Shown here one piece after another: positions 1 through 11,296 of a DNA stretch of 64,000 nucleotides. Source of the stretch: Brachionus sp. 'Tiscar' (taxonomy: Eukaryota > Rotifera > Eurotatoria > Ploima > Brachionidae); NCBI GenBank assembly GCA_006352455.1, contig VANL01000009.1:79498-143497 (forward strand), in the 5' to 3' direction. The translations under genes and the position numbers were made by a program. How positions within the stretch are numbered: the first letter of the stretch is position 1; every line of letters starts with the position of its first letter. The notes below the pieces were generated by a model. It searched no databases. It was given only the letters and a program-made list of their open reading frames with translations, and was not told the DNA's origin.

Positions 1-1
1 C

Positions 2-3000
2 ATCGATCTAATCGAACAAAATAATTACAGATGTGAAGAAATCGATGAACGTTTAAGACAAACAGAAGAAAAATGGGCCTTTTTGGCCGACTATTGTCAA
101 AAAAGACAGAGCAAATTACAAGAAATCGAAGAGACTAAGCAATTTTTTATGGACGCAGAAGACGTCGACTCATATTTGTACGAATTGAGTCGTTTGCTAA
201 ATCAGTCGGCCACGGACGACTTGTCCAACTTTACAAAAGACGAGGCTACTGTTCTCAATTTGCTCAAAAAGCACAAAGACATTGAGGACGAGTTTCTCAA
301 GTACAAGCAGCAAGTGCAGCAAATACACGAACAAGCGTCGAATTTGACCAGTCTGAAACGACTCGAGCTGGACCAAGAGTCCGATGACTCGATTGAAAAA
401 CAAAAATTGCACATATTGCTAGATCAAGTGCAGCAACGTTTGGCTGGTCTGGACAGACGCTATGCTGAATTGGCCGATATGTTCAAATTGCGCAAACAAA
501 AACTAAACGATCAATTGTCCTATATTCGCTTGCAAAACGACACAGACGGCATTGAAGAGTGGATAGACGAAAAAGAGCGCTTTTTGGCCACTCTAGAGCC
601 AAACAAGGTCAGAGACATCGAAGCATTGGAGATAATTAGACACAGATTCGACGGCTTCGAACGAGAAATGAACTCGAATGCGCCAAAAGTAGCTGTTGTC
701 AATCAGCTGGCCAAACAATTGGTCGCCAATCAAACAAATGCGCTCCGATCGTCCACACAACAATTGCCAATTGACGATTCAATAGACGGCTTGGCCACTG
801 GCGATCTATCGTCCAATCAAGTAATACAAGAGCGTATGTCGCGACTAAACCAAAAATGGTCGAATTTGCGCAATTTGGTCGAGAAAAAACGAGACGATTT
901 GAATTCAACATTTGGCGTGCAAACGTTTCACATTGACTCACAAGAGACAATTAGTTGGATACAGGAGAAAATACGCGTTGTTCAGTCGACCGAAGAGTTT
1001 GGCAACGATTTGTCTGGTGTTATGGCAACGCAGAGAAAATTGAACGGCTTGGAAAGAGATTTGGCTGCCATAGAGGCGAAAAAAAAGCAACTAGAAGAGC
1101 AAGCGGTCAATTTGGAGGGCGATCATCCAGAAGAATCGGCCGAGATTAGAGAAAATCTAAAGGAAATAAATCAAGTATGGAACGATTTGAAAGAATTGTT
1201 GGTCAGACGGGAAGAATCGATGGGCGAAGCGGCCGATTTGCACAGTTTTTTGCGCGAACTCGACCACTTTTCGGCCTGGCTTACCAGAACTCAAAAAGCA
1301 GTGGCCACAAGCGACAAACCGCAATCGTTGTCCGACGCCGAACAAATGCTCAATCAGCATCAGAGCATAAAAGAAGAAATAGACAGATATGCGCCCGATT
1401 ATGCCAGACTTAAAGACTACGGCGACAGAATATGCTTGTCGGCCGATGTAAACGACCCACAGTATTTGTTTCTTAGAGAAAGGCTCAATGCTTTGGATCA
1501 CGGTTGGAATATGGTCGATCAAATGTGGCGTACTAGACAATTGACTCTAAGCGAAGATCTCAATTTGGAAATATTTAAACGCGACGCCAAACAAGCCGAA
1601 CAATTGTTGGCCAATCAGGAATACTATTTGAAGCAAATACAGCAGCCGCGATCGCTCGAGGAAGCCGATGCTATGCTAAGAAAGCATCAGGACTTTATTA
1701 CGTCGGCGAGAGCCAACAAGGACAAAATAGACGGCATTGCTCTGTCGGCCAAGTCGCTCGGCGAAGATCAGCACAAAGAAATTGAGTCCATATTGGCCAA
1801 GGCCGACGACATTAAGAACAGATATTTGGACAACGAGAAACGCAGTGCCCGAGTAGTTGCCAGACTGCGCGATTCGGTCAAGTACTATCAATTTTTGCAG
1901 GAATGCGACGAGCTTAAAGAGTGGCTCGAGTACAAGCTAATACAGGCACAGGACGAGTCCTACAGAGATGCAAAGAACATACACATGAAGTATTTGAGAC
2001 ACAAGGCGTTCGAGTCCGAGATAAGCACGAACAGAAATCGATTGGAAGAAATTGAGAGAGAAGCGCAAAATTTGTTCATTTTAGATGAGACAACAACAAG
2101 CAGTAGTGACGAGAGTCAGCTAAGCGAGGACGAAATAGATCATCAAATGAGAAATCAGATGAGAGACGATGTGGCGATTAGAATAGACGAGTTGAATAAA
2201 CAATGGAACGAGCTGCAGGAAACTACAAAGGAGAAAGGCGAAAAGTTGTTCGATGCCAATCGCGGTATTTTGTTCGAACAATCGGTCGATTCAATTGACA
2301 TTTGGATAAAAGAAATGCAAAAGCATATACAGTATATAACACAGCGTACACAGGACAGTGGATCGGACAAAAACGATTTGACTACGACCAATTTGTTATT
2401 GGACAAGCAGCGCGAAATCGAAAACGAACTGATTATTAGACAACGACAAGTCGAAGAGCTTAAACAACAGGCCGAATTGGTCAAGAGAGCCGAGCCGGAG
2501 AAAAGCTCGGACATTGACGAGAAACGATCCAATATTGAGACAAAATTTTCGCAAATAGTTCAACCGCTGGAAGAGAGACGCAAAGAATTGCAGGAACAAA
2601 AACGAGTATTTCAGTTTATTCGCGATTGCGAGGACGAATTGTTGTGGATAGAGGAAAAAATGCGTCAAGCTAAATCGCCAGATGTCGGTCAATCGCTGGT
2701 ACAGGTTAACATGTTGCAGCGTAAAAATGACACTATGCAAAAAGAAGTTGACAATCATGAGCAGCGTATAAATCAAGTGTGTTCGGATGGCGAGAGTATG
2801 ATACGCGAGCAAAATCCACGATCTGAAGAATTTCAGCATCGCATAGCCAATTTGTTGTCCGAATGGCAAAATTTGAAACAGGCAATTGACGAACGCCGTC
2901 TCAAATTGGACAATTCACAACGAGTCCAACAGTATTTGTTCGATTGCAACGAGGCCGAGTCATGGATGGCCGAACAAGAATTGTACATGATGTCCGACAC

Positions 3001-6000
3001 TGGCTTGTACAATGTGCCAGTGCCGCTAAGTCAATCGCAAACACAACTCAATGTACAACAGCCTCAAGAGAGCAAAAAAGACGAGCTTAATGCTCAAAAT
3101 CAGCTTAAAAAGCATTTACAATTGGAGACCGAGGTGGAAAATCATGCCGAGCATATAAAACAACTGGGAGATGTTAGTCGTCAGTTGTGTGCACAGGCAA
3201 TTGAGCTTGAGAACGAGGACGGCTCGGTTAGCAATGTCCTACTATCTGGACACAACACAGACGCCATTGTCAAACGTCAAATGCAAATAGACAAATTGTA
3301 CGCTAGTTTAAAAGATTTGGCCAACGACAGACGCATCAGACTCGAAGAAACAGTTAAATTGTTCGTTTTGCACAGAGACATTGACGATTTGGAACAATGG
3401 ATCGCTGACAAAGTAATTGTCGCCGATTCGAACGAACTTGGCCAAGATTTTGAGCATGTTAACTTGTTGAAAGAAAGATTTGCTCAATTCGAACAAGACA
3501 CAAAACAAATTGGCCAAGAGAGAATCAATTTGGTTAATCAGGTGGCTTTGGGTTTGATAGATGCAGGTCATGCCGATTCTAGTGTCATATCGCAATGGAG
3601 CGACAATTTAAATCAATCGTGGGAAGATTTGCTCGAGCTTATTCGCACTAGAACTCAAATGTTGGACGCCAGTTGGCAATTGCAAAAGTATTTCTCCGAT
3701 TGCAAAGAAGTTATTGCGCTAATCGACGAGAAAAAAAAATGCATACCGGACGAGCACGGACGCGACGCTCAATCGGTTGCTCAGCTGCAGCGGCGTCACG
3801 CTCTCTTTGAAGAAAACGAGCTTATCACTTTGGGTGCCAGAGTTGTGCAGATTAAAGACGAAGCGGCCAAATTGGTTGCGTTGTATGCCGGCGATAGAGC
3901 CAAGGAAATTAGGGACAAAGAAATTGAAGTAGAGAACGAATGGACTAATTTGAGACAAATGGTCGAGATGCGCAAGCGTCAATTGAACGACTCGAGTGAT
4001 TTGTTTAAATTTTTCAATTTGGCCAGAGATCTAATGATGTGGATGGAGACTCAAATGAGAGAGATGATGAACGAAGACAAGCCGAGAGACGTGAGCGGCG
4101 TTGAACTATTGATTAACAATCACAAGTCGCTTAAGGCCGAAATTGACGCCCGAGCTGAGAATTTCACCATTTGCATAAACCTTGGCAGAGAGATATTGAC
4201 ACGGGCGCATCCGCGTCAACAAGAAGTCAAAGACAAGTGTGTTCAATTGTGTTTGAAAAAAGACGAAATCGACGATCAATGGATGGAAAGATGGGAGTAC
4301 TTGGAGCTTATATTGGAAGTGTACCAGTTTGCTAGAGATGCGGCTGTGGCCGAGCACTATTTGATCGCTGCCGAGCCATACTTGCTCAATGACGATCTGG
4401 GCGAAACTCTTGATCAAGTCGAACAATTGATCAAAAAGCATGAGACATTTGTCAAGTCGATACTCGCTCAGGAGGAGAGGTTCAATGCGCTCAGAAAGCT
4501 CACCAAGCTTGAGGAGAAATTTTTGAAAGCTGACCGCAAAGACGCCAAAACACGCGAGCTAGAAAAGCATGAATTGAATGTAAAACGTAGAAATAGATAC
4601 GTACAGGAGTTTAGGACTGTGGAAGAGATCGAGGCCGAGAAACGCGCCAAAGAAGAAGTTGAACGAGCCGAACGCGAACTTGAAGAACAAGTTAAACGCG
4701 AGCTAGAAGAAAAAGAGCGACAAAAACAAGCCGCTGACGTGTTCGATGCTGCCAAGGCCATTGCTCAAGTTGGCGCCACTGTCGCCACCACGTCAAGATC
4801 GCCCGGATCTTCAAGCACTCTGCCTAGACAAGGTATTTTGAAATTTTTTTTTCTCCATTGTTTTTTTTTTTATCTATTTTGATGTTGTGCCAAATAAAAC
4901 AGGAAATGTCTATTCTCGTTTTGGTCTTCCGTCTTCATATGAAAATTTACAAAAATTACGACAAGAACAGTTGCGCATTAGTGCTGCTGTTAAATTTAGT
5001 AAGAAATATAAATATATAACAATAGCAGTTACTTTACACTAATGCTAAATTTTTACATTGCTTTTTTTCTTAATCGTTTTTGAAATCACTAGAAATTAAT
5101 TAATCAATAGACATTGAATTTTTTCAATAAACTTAACAATTTGCTGCTTAAAATTTATTTTTTATTTTTTTAACTAAGCAAACAAAGTTTATTTAAAAAA
5201 TAAATTCTAAAGCGAGCTAGATGAAAATTATTTTTTAAAAATATTGAAATTATTTTTTAGCTTCTATTTTATTGAGGTAAAAGTAAAGCTTTAATTTTTA
5301 CTAAGCAAAAAAAATACTCCGTCTTTTTTTTTTTTTTTAAATAAATATTCACTAAGTAAAAAACTAATTTTTTTCTCTAGTCTAACAAAAAATTTGCTAG
5401 TTTAATTCAATTCAATTGAAATGCTTTTTGGAATCAAAATTCAAAATTTTTCAACTATCAAAGCTTTGCTTTTAATATTCACCCTAAATGATGTGTGATG
5501 TGAATTCATATCTTATTCATTATCACTTTTGGATATGAAATTTTTTTTTCTGTTTGCTTGAATTTCACATCACTTAATTCAAAATTAAATAAAATTTAAG
5601 AAAAAAAAACAACAAAAATTAATTTATTTTATCAAGAAGGAGATGAAGCAAGGTTTGAGGGTCAATTGAGCCGAAAGCATGAATGGGAATCAGTGAACAG
5701 AAAAGCATCTAACAGATCATGGGACAAAGTTCTATGTGTGTTGAGTTCATCGAATCGATTCGAGTTTTACAAAGACCAAAAGCATGTTAGAAACGTAATT
5801 TTTGCCATTCAAAATTTAAAAACTAGTCAAATTAAATATTTCTTTTTAGAATAAGCCCATGGATTCTTTGGGTCTAACTGGCGCCTCTGTAGAAGTAGCT
5901 AGAGATTATACGAAAAAAGAGCACGTTTTCCGATTGAGATTAGGAAACGGTGGACAGTACTTATTCCGCGCTAAAGACGATCAAGAAATGAACAACTGGA

Positions 6001-6155
6001 TAAATCGAATCCAATCAGCCATAAACTCGATTGGAACAAATGGATCGCCAAGCGATATTACCAACAAGACCAAGTCGTTGCCACCACCAGATAAACAGCG
6101 TGGCGCCGGAATCGGATACAGTGGGTCGCTTAAAAAAGACCAATACAAAAAATAG
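2..6155 (+). CDS. SPTBN-like: Beta-spectrin, C-terminal ~1796 aa (5' end outside window)
   Basis: Beta-spectrin pairs with alpha-spectrin to form the membrane skeleton. The frame is already open at base 2, so the actin-binding domain and first repeats lie to the left. Exons by phase: 2-4832, 4903-4998, 5637-5794 and 5850-6155, summing to 1797 codons. The first exon encodes about 15 triple-helical spectrin repeats with recurring W and heptad patterns. The last full repeats carry the family-typical VYQFARDAAVAEHYL and ending in EERFNALRKLTKLE, near the tetramerisation site. A charged E/K/R-rich linker follows, then a PH domain split over the last exons (SRKHEWESVNRKASNRSW; EHVFRLRLGNGGQYLF; KDDQEMNNWI). 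An acidic, serine-rich insertion sits near codon 700 and a Q-rich one near codon 1000. The intron at 4999-5636 is unusually long (638 bp) for this locus. Antisense ORFs in the region are shadows. Confidence 0.95.
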
Positions 6156-7412
6156 ATCAAGTTTTTAATTTTTAAATTTTAATTGTCTTTTTTCGTAAAT
6201 TTTCTCTTTTTAAAAAAAAATTACTGGAATTAAATAAAAATTTTAAAAATTTATTTATTAACAAAATGGTCTTCAAGGTGAAAGGAGATTTTAGAATAGA
6301 CTAGAAAAAGACACAATTTATGTATCGAATAATGTTCAATGTTTAGATTATGCGATGTCAACTATTAGCTCCTAACGCTTAATCATTTTCTTCTTTTTGT
6401 GTGTAATTTCTTTTTGGGATGATATTTAGTACAAATATTTTAAAATTTATTTTTAACAAAACTTAAAAAGATTGAATTAACACTTTTATTTTAATCTATT
6501 AAATAAATATTAAATAAAAAAAAAAAGAAATGTTATCTGGATATATGCTATTATCTTGAGCATTTCTTTTTTTACATAACTTTGTTTAATACTGTCTCCC
6601 AAGAGGATTTAAAATTTTTTTTTGTTTCGAAATTTTAGCTTCCTTTTTTTTTGTTTAAACAAATATTCAAATGATTTAATATTCTCCTAAATAGATTGAT
6701 GTGTTTCTTTTTTTTTTTGGCTACTGTTTGTATTGTTAATGATTTATGATGATAATAAACAATTTAAACAAATTTAATTTAATCAGATTAAAAATTAAAT
6801 AAAATTATAATTTTTCAATAATAAAAATTTTAAAAAATTTCAATGTAATGTTTTTTTTTAATTTTAATACAAGCATTATTTTTTAGACCTCAATCGAAAA
6901 TTTTTAATCTTAAAATCAATCATCAATTAGTGAAAATAAAATATTGTATTTAATTTTTTTTTCTAATGCAACAAAAAAATTAAAAACGTGTGAAAAAAAT
7001 GAAAAAATAAAACTTGTCAATTTAATTTTTTAATTTTAAACAATGATAATCAATTTAATAAAAACAACAAAAAATGAATAATAATTACCATAATTGAAAA
7101 ATATCTATATTAAACTCTATATTAGACTTTTCAAGTGATTCTCACTTTCAATATATCTAATTTTAATTTTATTCTATTTTAACTTATTTTAATTTTATTC
7201 TATTTTAACTTATTTTAATTTTTTTTTAATCTGAAGGAGCCTTAGCTCGATACAGATATACAAATAAATTATTAATGTACCTTTTTTCTGTCTTTCTTTT
7301 TGAACATACAGTTTTTTACTTTTATTTTTTTTATTTAATTTTATTTTATATTTTTATTCCTCGATACAGATTTAACAAATAAATAAATAATAATAAAATT
7401 TAATTTTATTCC
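6156..7412. other. AT-rich intergenic spacer
   Basis: No gene seen. The stretch is homopolymer-rich. Near 7246-7280 and 7361-7395 two copies of a CTCGATACAGAT-AACAAATAAAT segment occur just before a LINE fragment. They resemble 3' tails of non-LTR elements, but that is only a suggestion. Confidence 0.5.
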
Positions 7413-7787
7413 TTGAAAAGCTATACATTGACATCTCCTTTAGTTATTTGTTTACTGTTTGTAGAACTCACAGTTAGCGATTGGAACAAAAATAGTAAAT
7501 CACAACTATATTGTTCACTTGTTAGACCTCATTTAGAATATGCCATTAGCTCATGGTGTTCTTATTTAGAAAAAGATATAAATGAGATCGAAAAAATGCA
7601 GCGTAGGGCGATGTGGTTAATACCTGCACAACAGCTATCTAGACTGGCATTACTAAGTAAAAAAAAAAGAAGACTAGGAGGAGATCTAATACAAATGTTT
7701 AAACTAGTCACCAAATATAGAAAAATTTTAAAAATCCAGTTAATAAAATCGATTAATAAATCCAATTTTAAATTATTTCTTATTTAG
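7413..7787 (+). mobile_element. Non-LTR retrotransposon fragment (C-terminal reverse-transcriptase region)
   Basis: The translation contains LYCSLVRPHLEYAISSWCSY, then DINEIEKMQRRAMWLIP and GGDLIQMFKL. This is the typical region after the reverse transcriptase in Jockey/CR1/RTE-type LINEs. The polymerase core is absent, and the usual segment between the IP and the GGDLI stretch is shortened, so it is a dead fragment. The first ~30 residues do not match the pattern and are probably outside the element's coding part. Same family type as the pieces at 54420-56650 and 62970-63200. Confidence 0.8.
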
Positions 7788-8558
7788 TATTTTTTTTTTA
7801 TTTCAAAACTTTTAAGAAATTTATATAGGAAAATATTTTAGAAATAATAAAGAAATTAAAATGATAATTTTAAATCGAATCTATTAATCAATTTAATTAA
7901 ACGGTTTTTTTTCTTTTCTTTAAAGCGCTGGTAAGGCTCACTTAAAGCGACGTTCTTTAACCGTTTTTCTCAATAGATAAATATAAATTTTGAAATGGTA
8001 GTAAGCCGATATTTAAATATAAAAATTTTACAAATAAATTTTTTCTTCCAATACTTAACTGCCAACATTGTCTCTAAGGTGACCAATTTTTAATCGAATT
8101 TTTGATACTTTTGACAAAATATCTCAATAGAAGTGGATATTTTAATGCTTCTATTTTTTTTTTAAATATTGTTTTTTAAATATTGTTAATAATTTTATAA
8201 ATTTTATGATTTTGAATTTAAAATTTAGTTCTAAATTAAATATATTGCTAAACAAATTTAATTTTTTTTATTTTAAATTTGCTAGTTTAAAATTAAACGA
8301 TATGTGATAAAAGTCAATATTTAAACTCCTCGGCAAATAATTTTATTGATTCTTTTTTTTTTAAATTTTTTCCTTAAATATCAATATAGACTCATTGCTT
8401 AAAACATATTTTTGGAGAATACAGTATGTCAAACCACTAAAACAACTTAATAAGATAATAAAAAAATGAAAATCAACTTAAAAGTGTTAAAAAATTAAAA
8501 AAAAAAAAATTTTATTCATGATTCTTACTGATCAACATTTGATATGCACCAAAAATTT
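7788..8558. other. AT-rich spacer
   Basis: No coding signal. A slightly less AT-rich patch at 7921-7970, with CACTTAAAGCGACGTTC, may be the tail of a degraded mobile element. Nothing else recognised. Confidence 0.4.
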
Positions 8559-8566
8559 ATGCCAAT

Positions 8567-8917
8567 CAGGGTCGGCGCAACGGTAGGGCAAGGTATGGCA
8601 ATGCCCCAAAGAGCAAAAATTTAAAAATTACTTAAGGTCTACGATGTCCCAAGATCGCTTGTGTAATTTATCTTTAATTCGTTTAAATAAAGACTTAGAA
8701 ATTGATATTAATTCGATAATCGATGAATTTGCTAATATGAAAAATAGAAAATTAGATCTTTTGTTTGATTAAATGTTTGTTTTTTTTATTTTTTTGTATT
8801 TTCTTTTAAATTTTATATATTAAAATATCACCGGTAATTTGTAAATAAATATTTTGTAAATAAAAAAAATTTTAAATTTTTTGCCCTAAAGACGGTTTTG
8901 GGCTGGCGCCGGCCCTG
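8567..8917 (+). mobile_element. hAT deletion derivative (351 bp) with 8-bp target duplication
   Basis: The element begins CAGGGTCGGCGC and ends with the complement of CAGGGCCGGCGC, so the terminal inverted repeat matches at 11 of 12. It is flanked on both sides by the identical octamer ATGCCAAT (8559-8566 and 8918-8925), the 8-bp duplication expected of hAT transposition. Inside it, 8644-8772 still encodes the last 42 residues of a hAT/ZMYM-type transposase (RLCNLSLIRLNKDLEIDI, IIDEFANMKNRKLD, stop). The catalytic part is missing, so it is non-autonomous. The perfect duplication suggests a fairly recent insertion. Confidence 0.92.
8644..8772 (+). pseudogene. Remnant C-terminus of hAT-type transposase (42 codons)
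   Basis: This short frame runs from an ATG to TAA within the 351-bp element. It matches the end of the hAT dimerisation region as found in ZMYM/hAT transposases: a CNLSLI helix, then an acidic IIDEFA stretch and a basic NMKNRKLD end. No catalytic DDE residues remain. It is a leftover of internal deletion, not a working gene. Confidence 0.75.
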
Positions 8918-9055
8918 ATGCCAATAAACCGAGTTGTTCTTTATAAATTTTAAATTTTTTATACTAAAATTCTATTTTTTCATCTTCTTTAAGTAAATAA
9001 AAAAAGTAGTATTGATAATTGAATAGTTTTGTAAGATCTTTGTTTAAAAATTTAA

Positions 9056-9270
9056 CACTAGAAAGCCCGGCTGATTTATTACAAAAATTTCAAATTAAAA
9101 TTTCAAAAATAATAAATAGAATTTATTTAAAAATTAAAATTTTTTTTAATTTTTAAAATTTTATCTTCTGTTTTTTTTGAATAATTTCTTACAACTTAAT
9201 ATCTTTTAGATAATATTCAAGTTTAAAATTTTCGAAAAGGAGTCTAAAAAACACCTCGGGCTTTCTAGTG
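9056..9270. mobile_element. piggyBac-like MITE (215 bp) flanked by TTAA
   Basis: The left end reads TTAA|CACTAGAAAGCCCGG. The right end is its inverted copy, CGGGCTTTCTAGTG|TTAA. TTAA lies at 9052-9055 and 9271-9274. The terminal inverted repeats are perfect over 14 bp (CACTAGAAAGCCCG), or 18 bp counting the TTAA. TTAA target sites with C-initial inverted repeats are the signature of piggyBac transposons. The interior is AT-rich with no frame, so this is a non-autonomous element. Confidence 0.88.
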
Positions 9271-9336
9271 TTAAAAAATTTTACTTAATTATTTGTAATA
9301 TCTTCATAAAATATAAGTGTATTAAATGTGAAAAAA

Positions 9337-9409
9337 AGGCACCGCCGGGAATCGAACCCGGGATCTCCTGTTTACTAGACAGGCGCTTTAGCCACTAAGC
9401 CACGGCGCC
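9337..9409 (-). tRNA. tRNA-Thr: tRNA-Thr (anticodon AGT)
   Basis: Read on the minus strand it folds as a 73-nt cloverleaf. The 7-bp acceptor stem is GGCGCCG/CGGTGCC. The anticodon stem CCTGT/ACAGG holds loop CTAGTAA with anticodon AGT, and the T-arm is CCCGGGTTCGAATCCCGG. The A box (TGGCTTAGTGG) and B box (GGTTCGAATCC) are present. There is no intron. The 3' end runs directly into a T7 run at 9331-9337, a Pol III terminator. Confidence 0.96.
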
Positions 9410-9836
9410 TCTTCCATCTTTAAACAAAATAATAATTAATTTAGTTAGGTTTTTATTTTATGCAAATCTACTGTCATTGCATACTCAGTGATAAATTATA
9501 ATTTTTTAGTAATTTTTATGAAATTTAAAAAAGTTTTAATTAGAATCTAAATACATTCTTTTAAACTATCTAGAGCATTTATAAAAGGAATGCTCTTCTA
9601 TTTAAAGAAGAAAAAAATTCAAAATAAATATTTTTATAAGCGGTTTAATTTAGCCTATCCTTTTTTAATTTAAATTAAGAATTGGCTTAAAAATTTCGGA
9701 TAAATCAACTTGGATACATTTTCAAAATTTTCAAAAAAAAATCAATTCAAATATTTTCTTATTCAAAATTGATAATAAATTAAATTTAGAAAAAACTTCT
9801 AATTTGGCATAATTTAGATTTAAATAAAAATTCTAA
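9410..9836. other. AT-rich spacer upstream of LANCL
   Basis: This region between the tRNA and the LANCL start codon is AT-rich. It must contain the LANCL promoter, but I see no clear core-promoter motif. Nothing else recognised. Confidence 0.4.
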
Positions 9837-11265
9837 ATGAATAAAAGAAATTCAGATCGGTTTTTTCCAAATCCATATATTGATTATGTACCTTCACAAA
9901 ATGTGTCTGTACATGATTTGGTCAACAAAGCAAACTGTAAAGAATTAATGGAAGTAGAAACATCTCAATGTTTGCTTAATTTGAAGCCAAAATCGAGCTC
10001 AAAGTATTGCAATGGCAAGGTTTACACAGGAAATCTTGGTCTTATATTCATGTGCTATAAATTATTATCCAATAATGAATTTGAACATAACAATCATCAG
10101 TTAAAACATTATGTCAAAAGTTGTATAGCTGCTAATGAGGAATATGTAGAAATGAACCCGTATTCTGGTTCAAAAGACATTGCTTTTTTAAGCGGTAAAG
10201 GTGGACTTTATATTATGGGATTTATTGCTTCCAAAATTCTTGGAGAAGAGAACCATGCTCATCGATACGCGCAGCATTACGCAAACTTGGCTAGAATTTG
10301 TGAACCAGTAGACTTTTTACCAAATGGCTCAGACGAGTTGTTCGTCGGAAGAGCAGGATATCTTTGGTATTAGAAAATTAACAAAAAAAAAAAGTGTTAT
10401 CTTTTAATTTTTATAATCAAAGTGGTCTTCTTCTAATTAAAAAATACTTTAATACAGAGGTAATTTTTATCTGTTCTCTCTTCATTTTGTGTTAGAAATA
10501 TTTTCTAATAGATTTTGCCAAAATTTGAAATATATCGAATATGTAATTCAATTATAAAATCAGGATGTTTGTATTCAAGCAAAGTTAATTCACCTAGCCC
10601 TTTAATGTACGCTTATCATGACACAGAATACCTAGGTAAATGAATAAACGTTATCGATTTATCTAACATCTTCTATAGGTGCAGCCCATGGTTTATCTGG
10701 GATTTTGCAAATTTTGCTTAGCTATCCAGAGTATTTGGCAGATCATCCGGAAGCTGACCTTTATGTAAAACGATCAGTTGATTTTGTACTTTCATTGCAG
10801 AAGCAAAATGGAAATTTTCCCACAGCAATGGATGAGATAAGTCACATAAAGCCTAGACATGACAGTCAAGAGAGAATTCACTGGTGTCATGGAGCTGGTG
10901 GAGTTATTTTTTTAATGGCAAAGGCTTTTTTACATTACAAAGATCAGAAATATTTAAATTCTTGTGTTAAATGCGGAGAGCTTATATGGAATTTCGGATT
11001 ACTAAGAAAAGGTCCGGGAATATGTCATGGTGTGGCTGGTAATGGTTACGCATTTCTAATTTTATATCGTTTAACCAAAGAGCCAAAATATTTGTACAGA
11101 GCAAATAAATTTGCAGAATTTTTGAGCACTAATCAATTTAAAGATGAGGCTCGGACGCCTGATTCACCTTTTAGTCTGTTTGAAGGTTTAGCAGGCACTG
11201 TTTGTTTTTTAAGCGACTTGCTTAATCCAGAAATTGCTGAATATCCACTTATACCAATATTCTAA
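9837..11265 (+). CDS. LANCL: LanC-like protein (LANCL), 425 aa, four exons
   Basis: Eukaryotic LanC-like proteins are zinc proteins of cytosol or membrane. LANCL proteins have been linked to glutathione addition to dehydroamino acids. Exons by phase: 9837-10366, 10423-10459 (37 bp), 10512-10635 and 10679-11265, total 426 codons including stop. The fold's repeated helix pairs are visible through GGLYIMGF, DELFVGRAGYL, AAHGLSGILQ and FSLFEGLAGT. The zinc ligands are preserved: Cys of HWCHGAGG, and Cys-His of GICHGVAG. The 37-bp exon encodes GLLLIKKYFNTE, which fills a gap that would otherwise break the family alignment. Length is between human LANCL1 (399) and LANCL2 (450). I cannot say which paralogue it is closest to. 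It converges on the next gene with 31 bp between stop codons. Confidence 0.93.
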
Positions 11266-11296
11266 TTAAATATTCTCTTTATAAATAAAATTTTAT

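Noticed and set aside
197..4761. Many antisense and out-of-frame ORFs within the spectrin exon
   Set aside because: They are shadows of a long coding exon with strongly constrained codons; none shows protein-family features.
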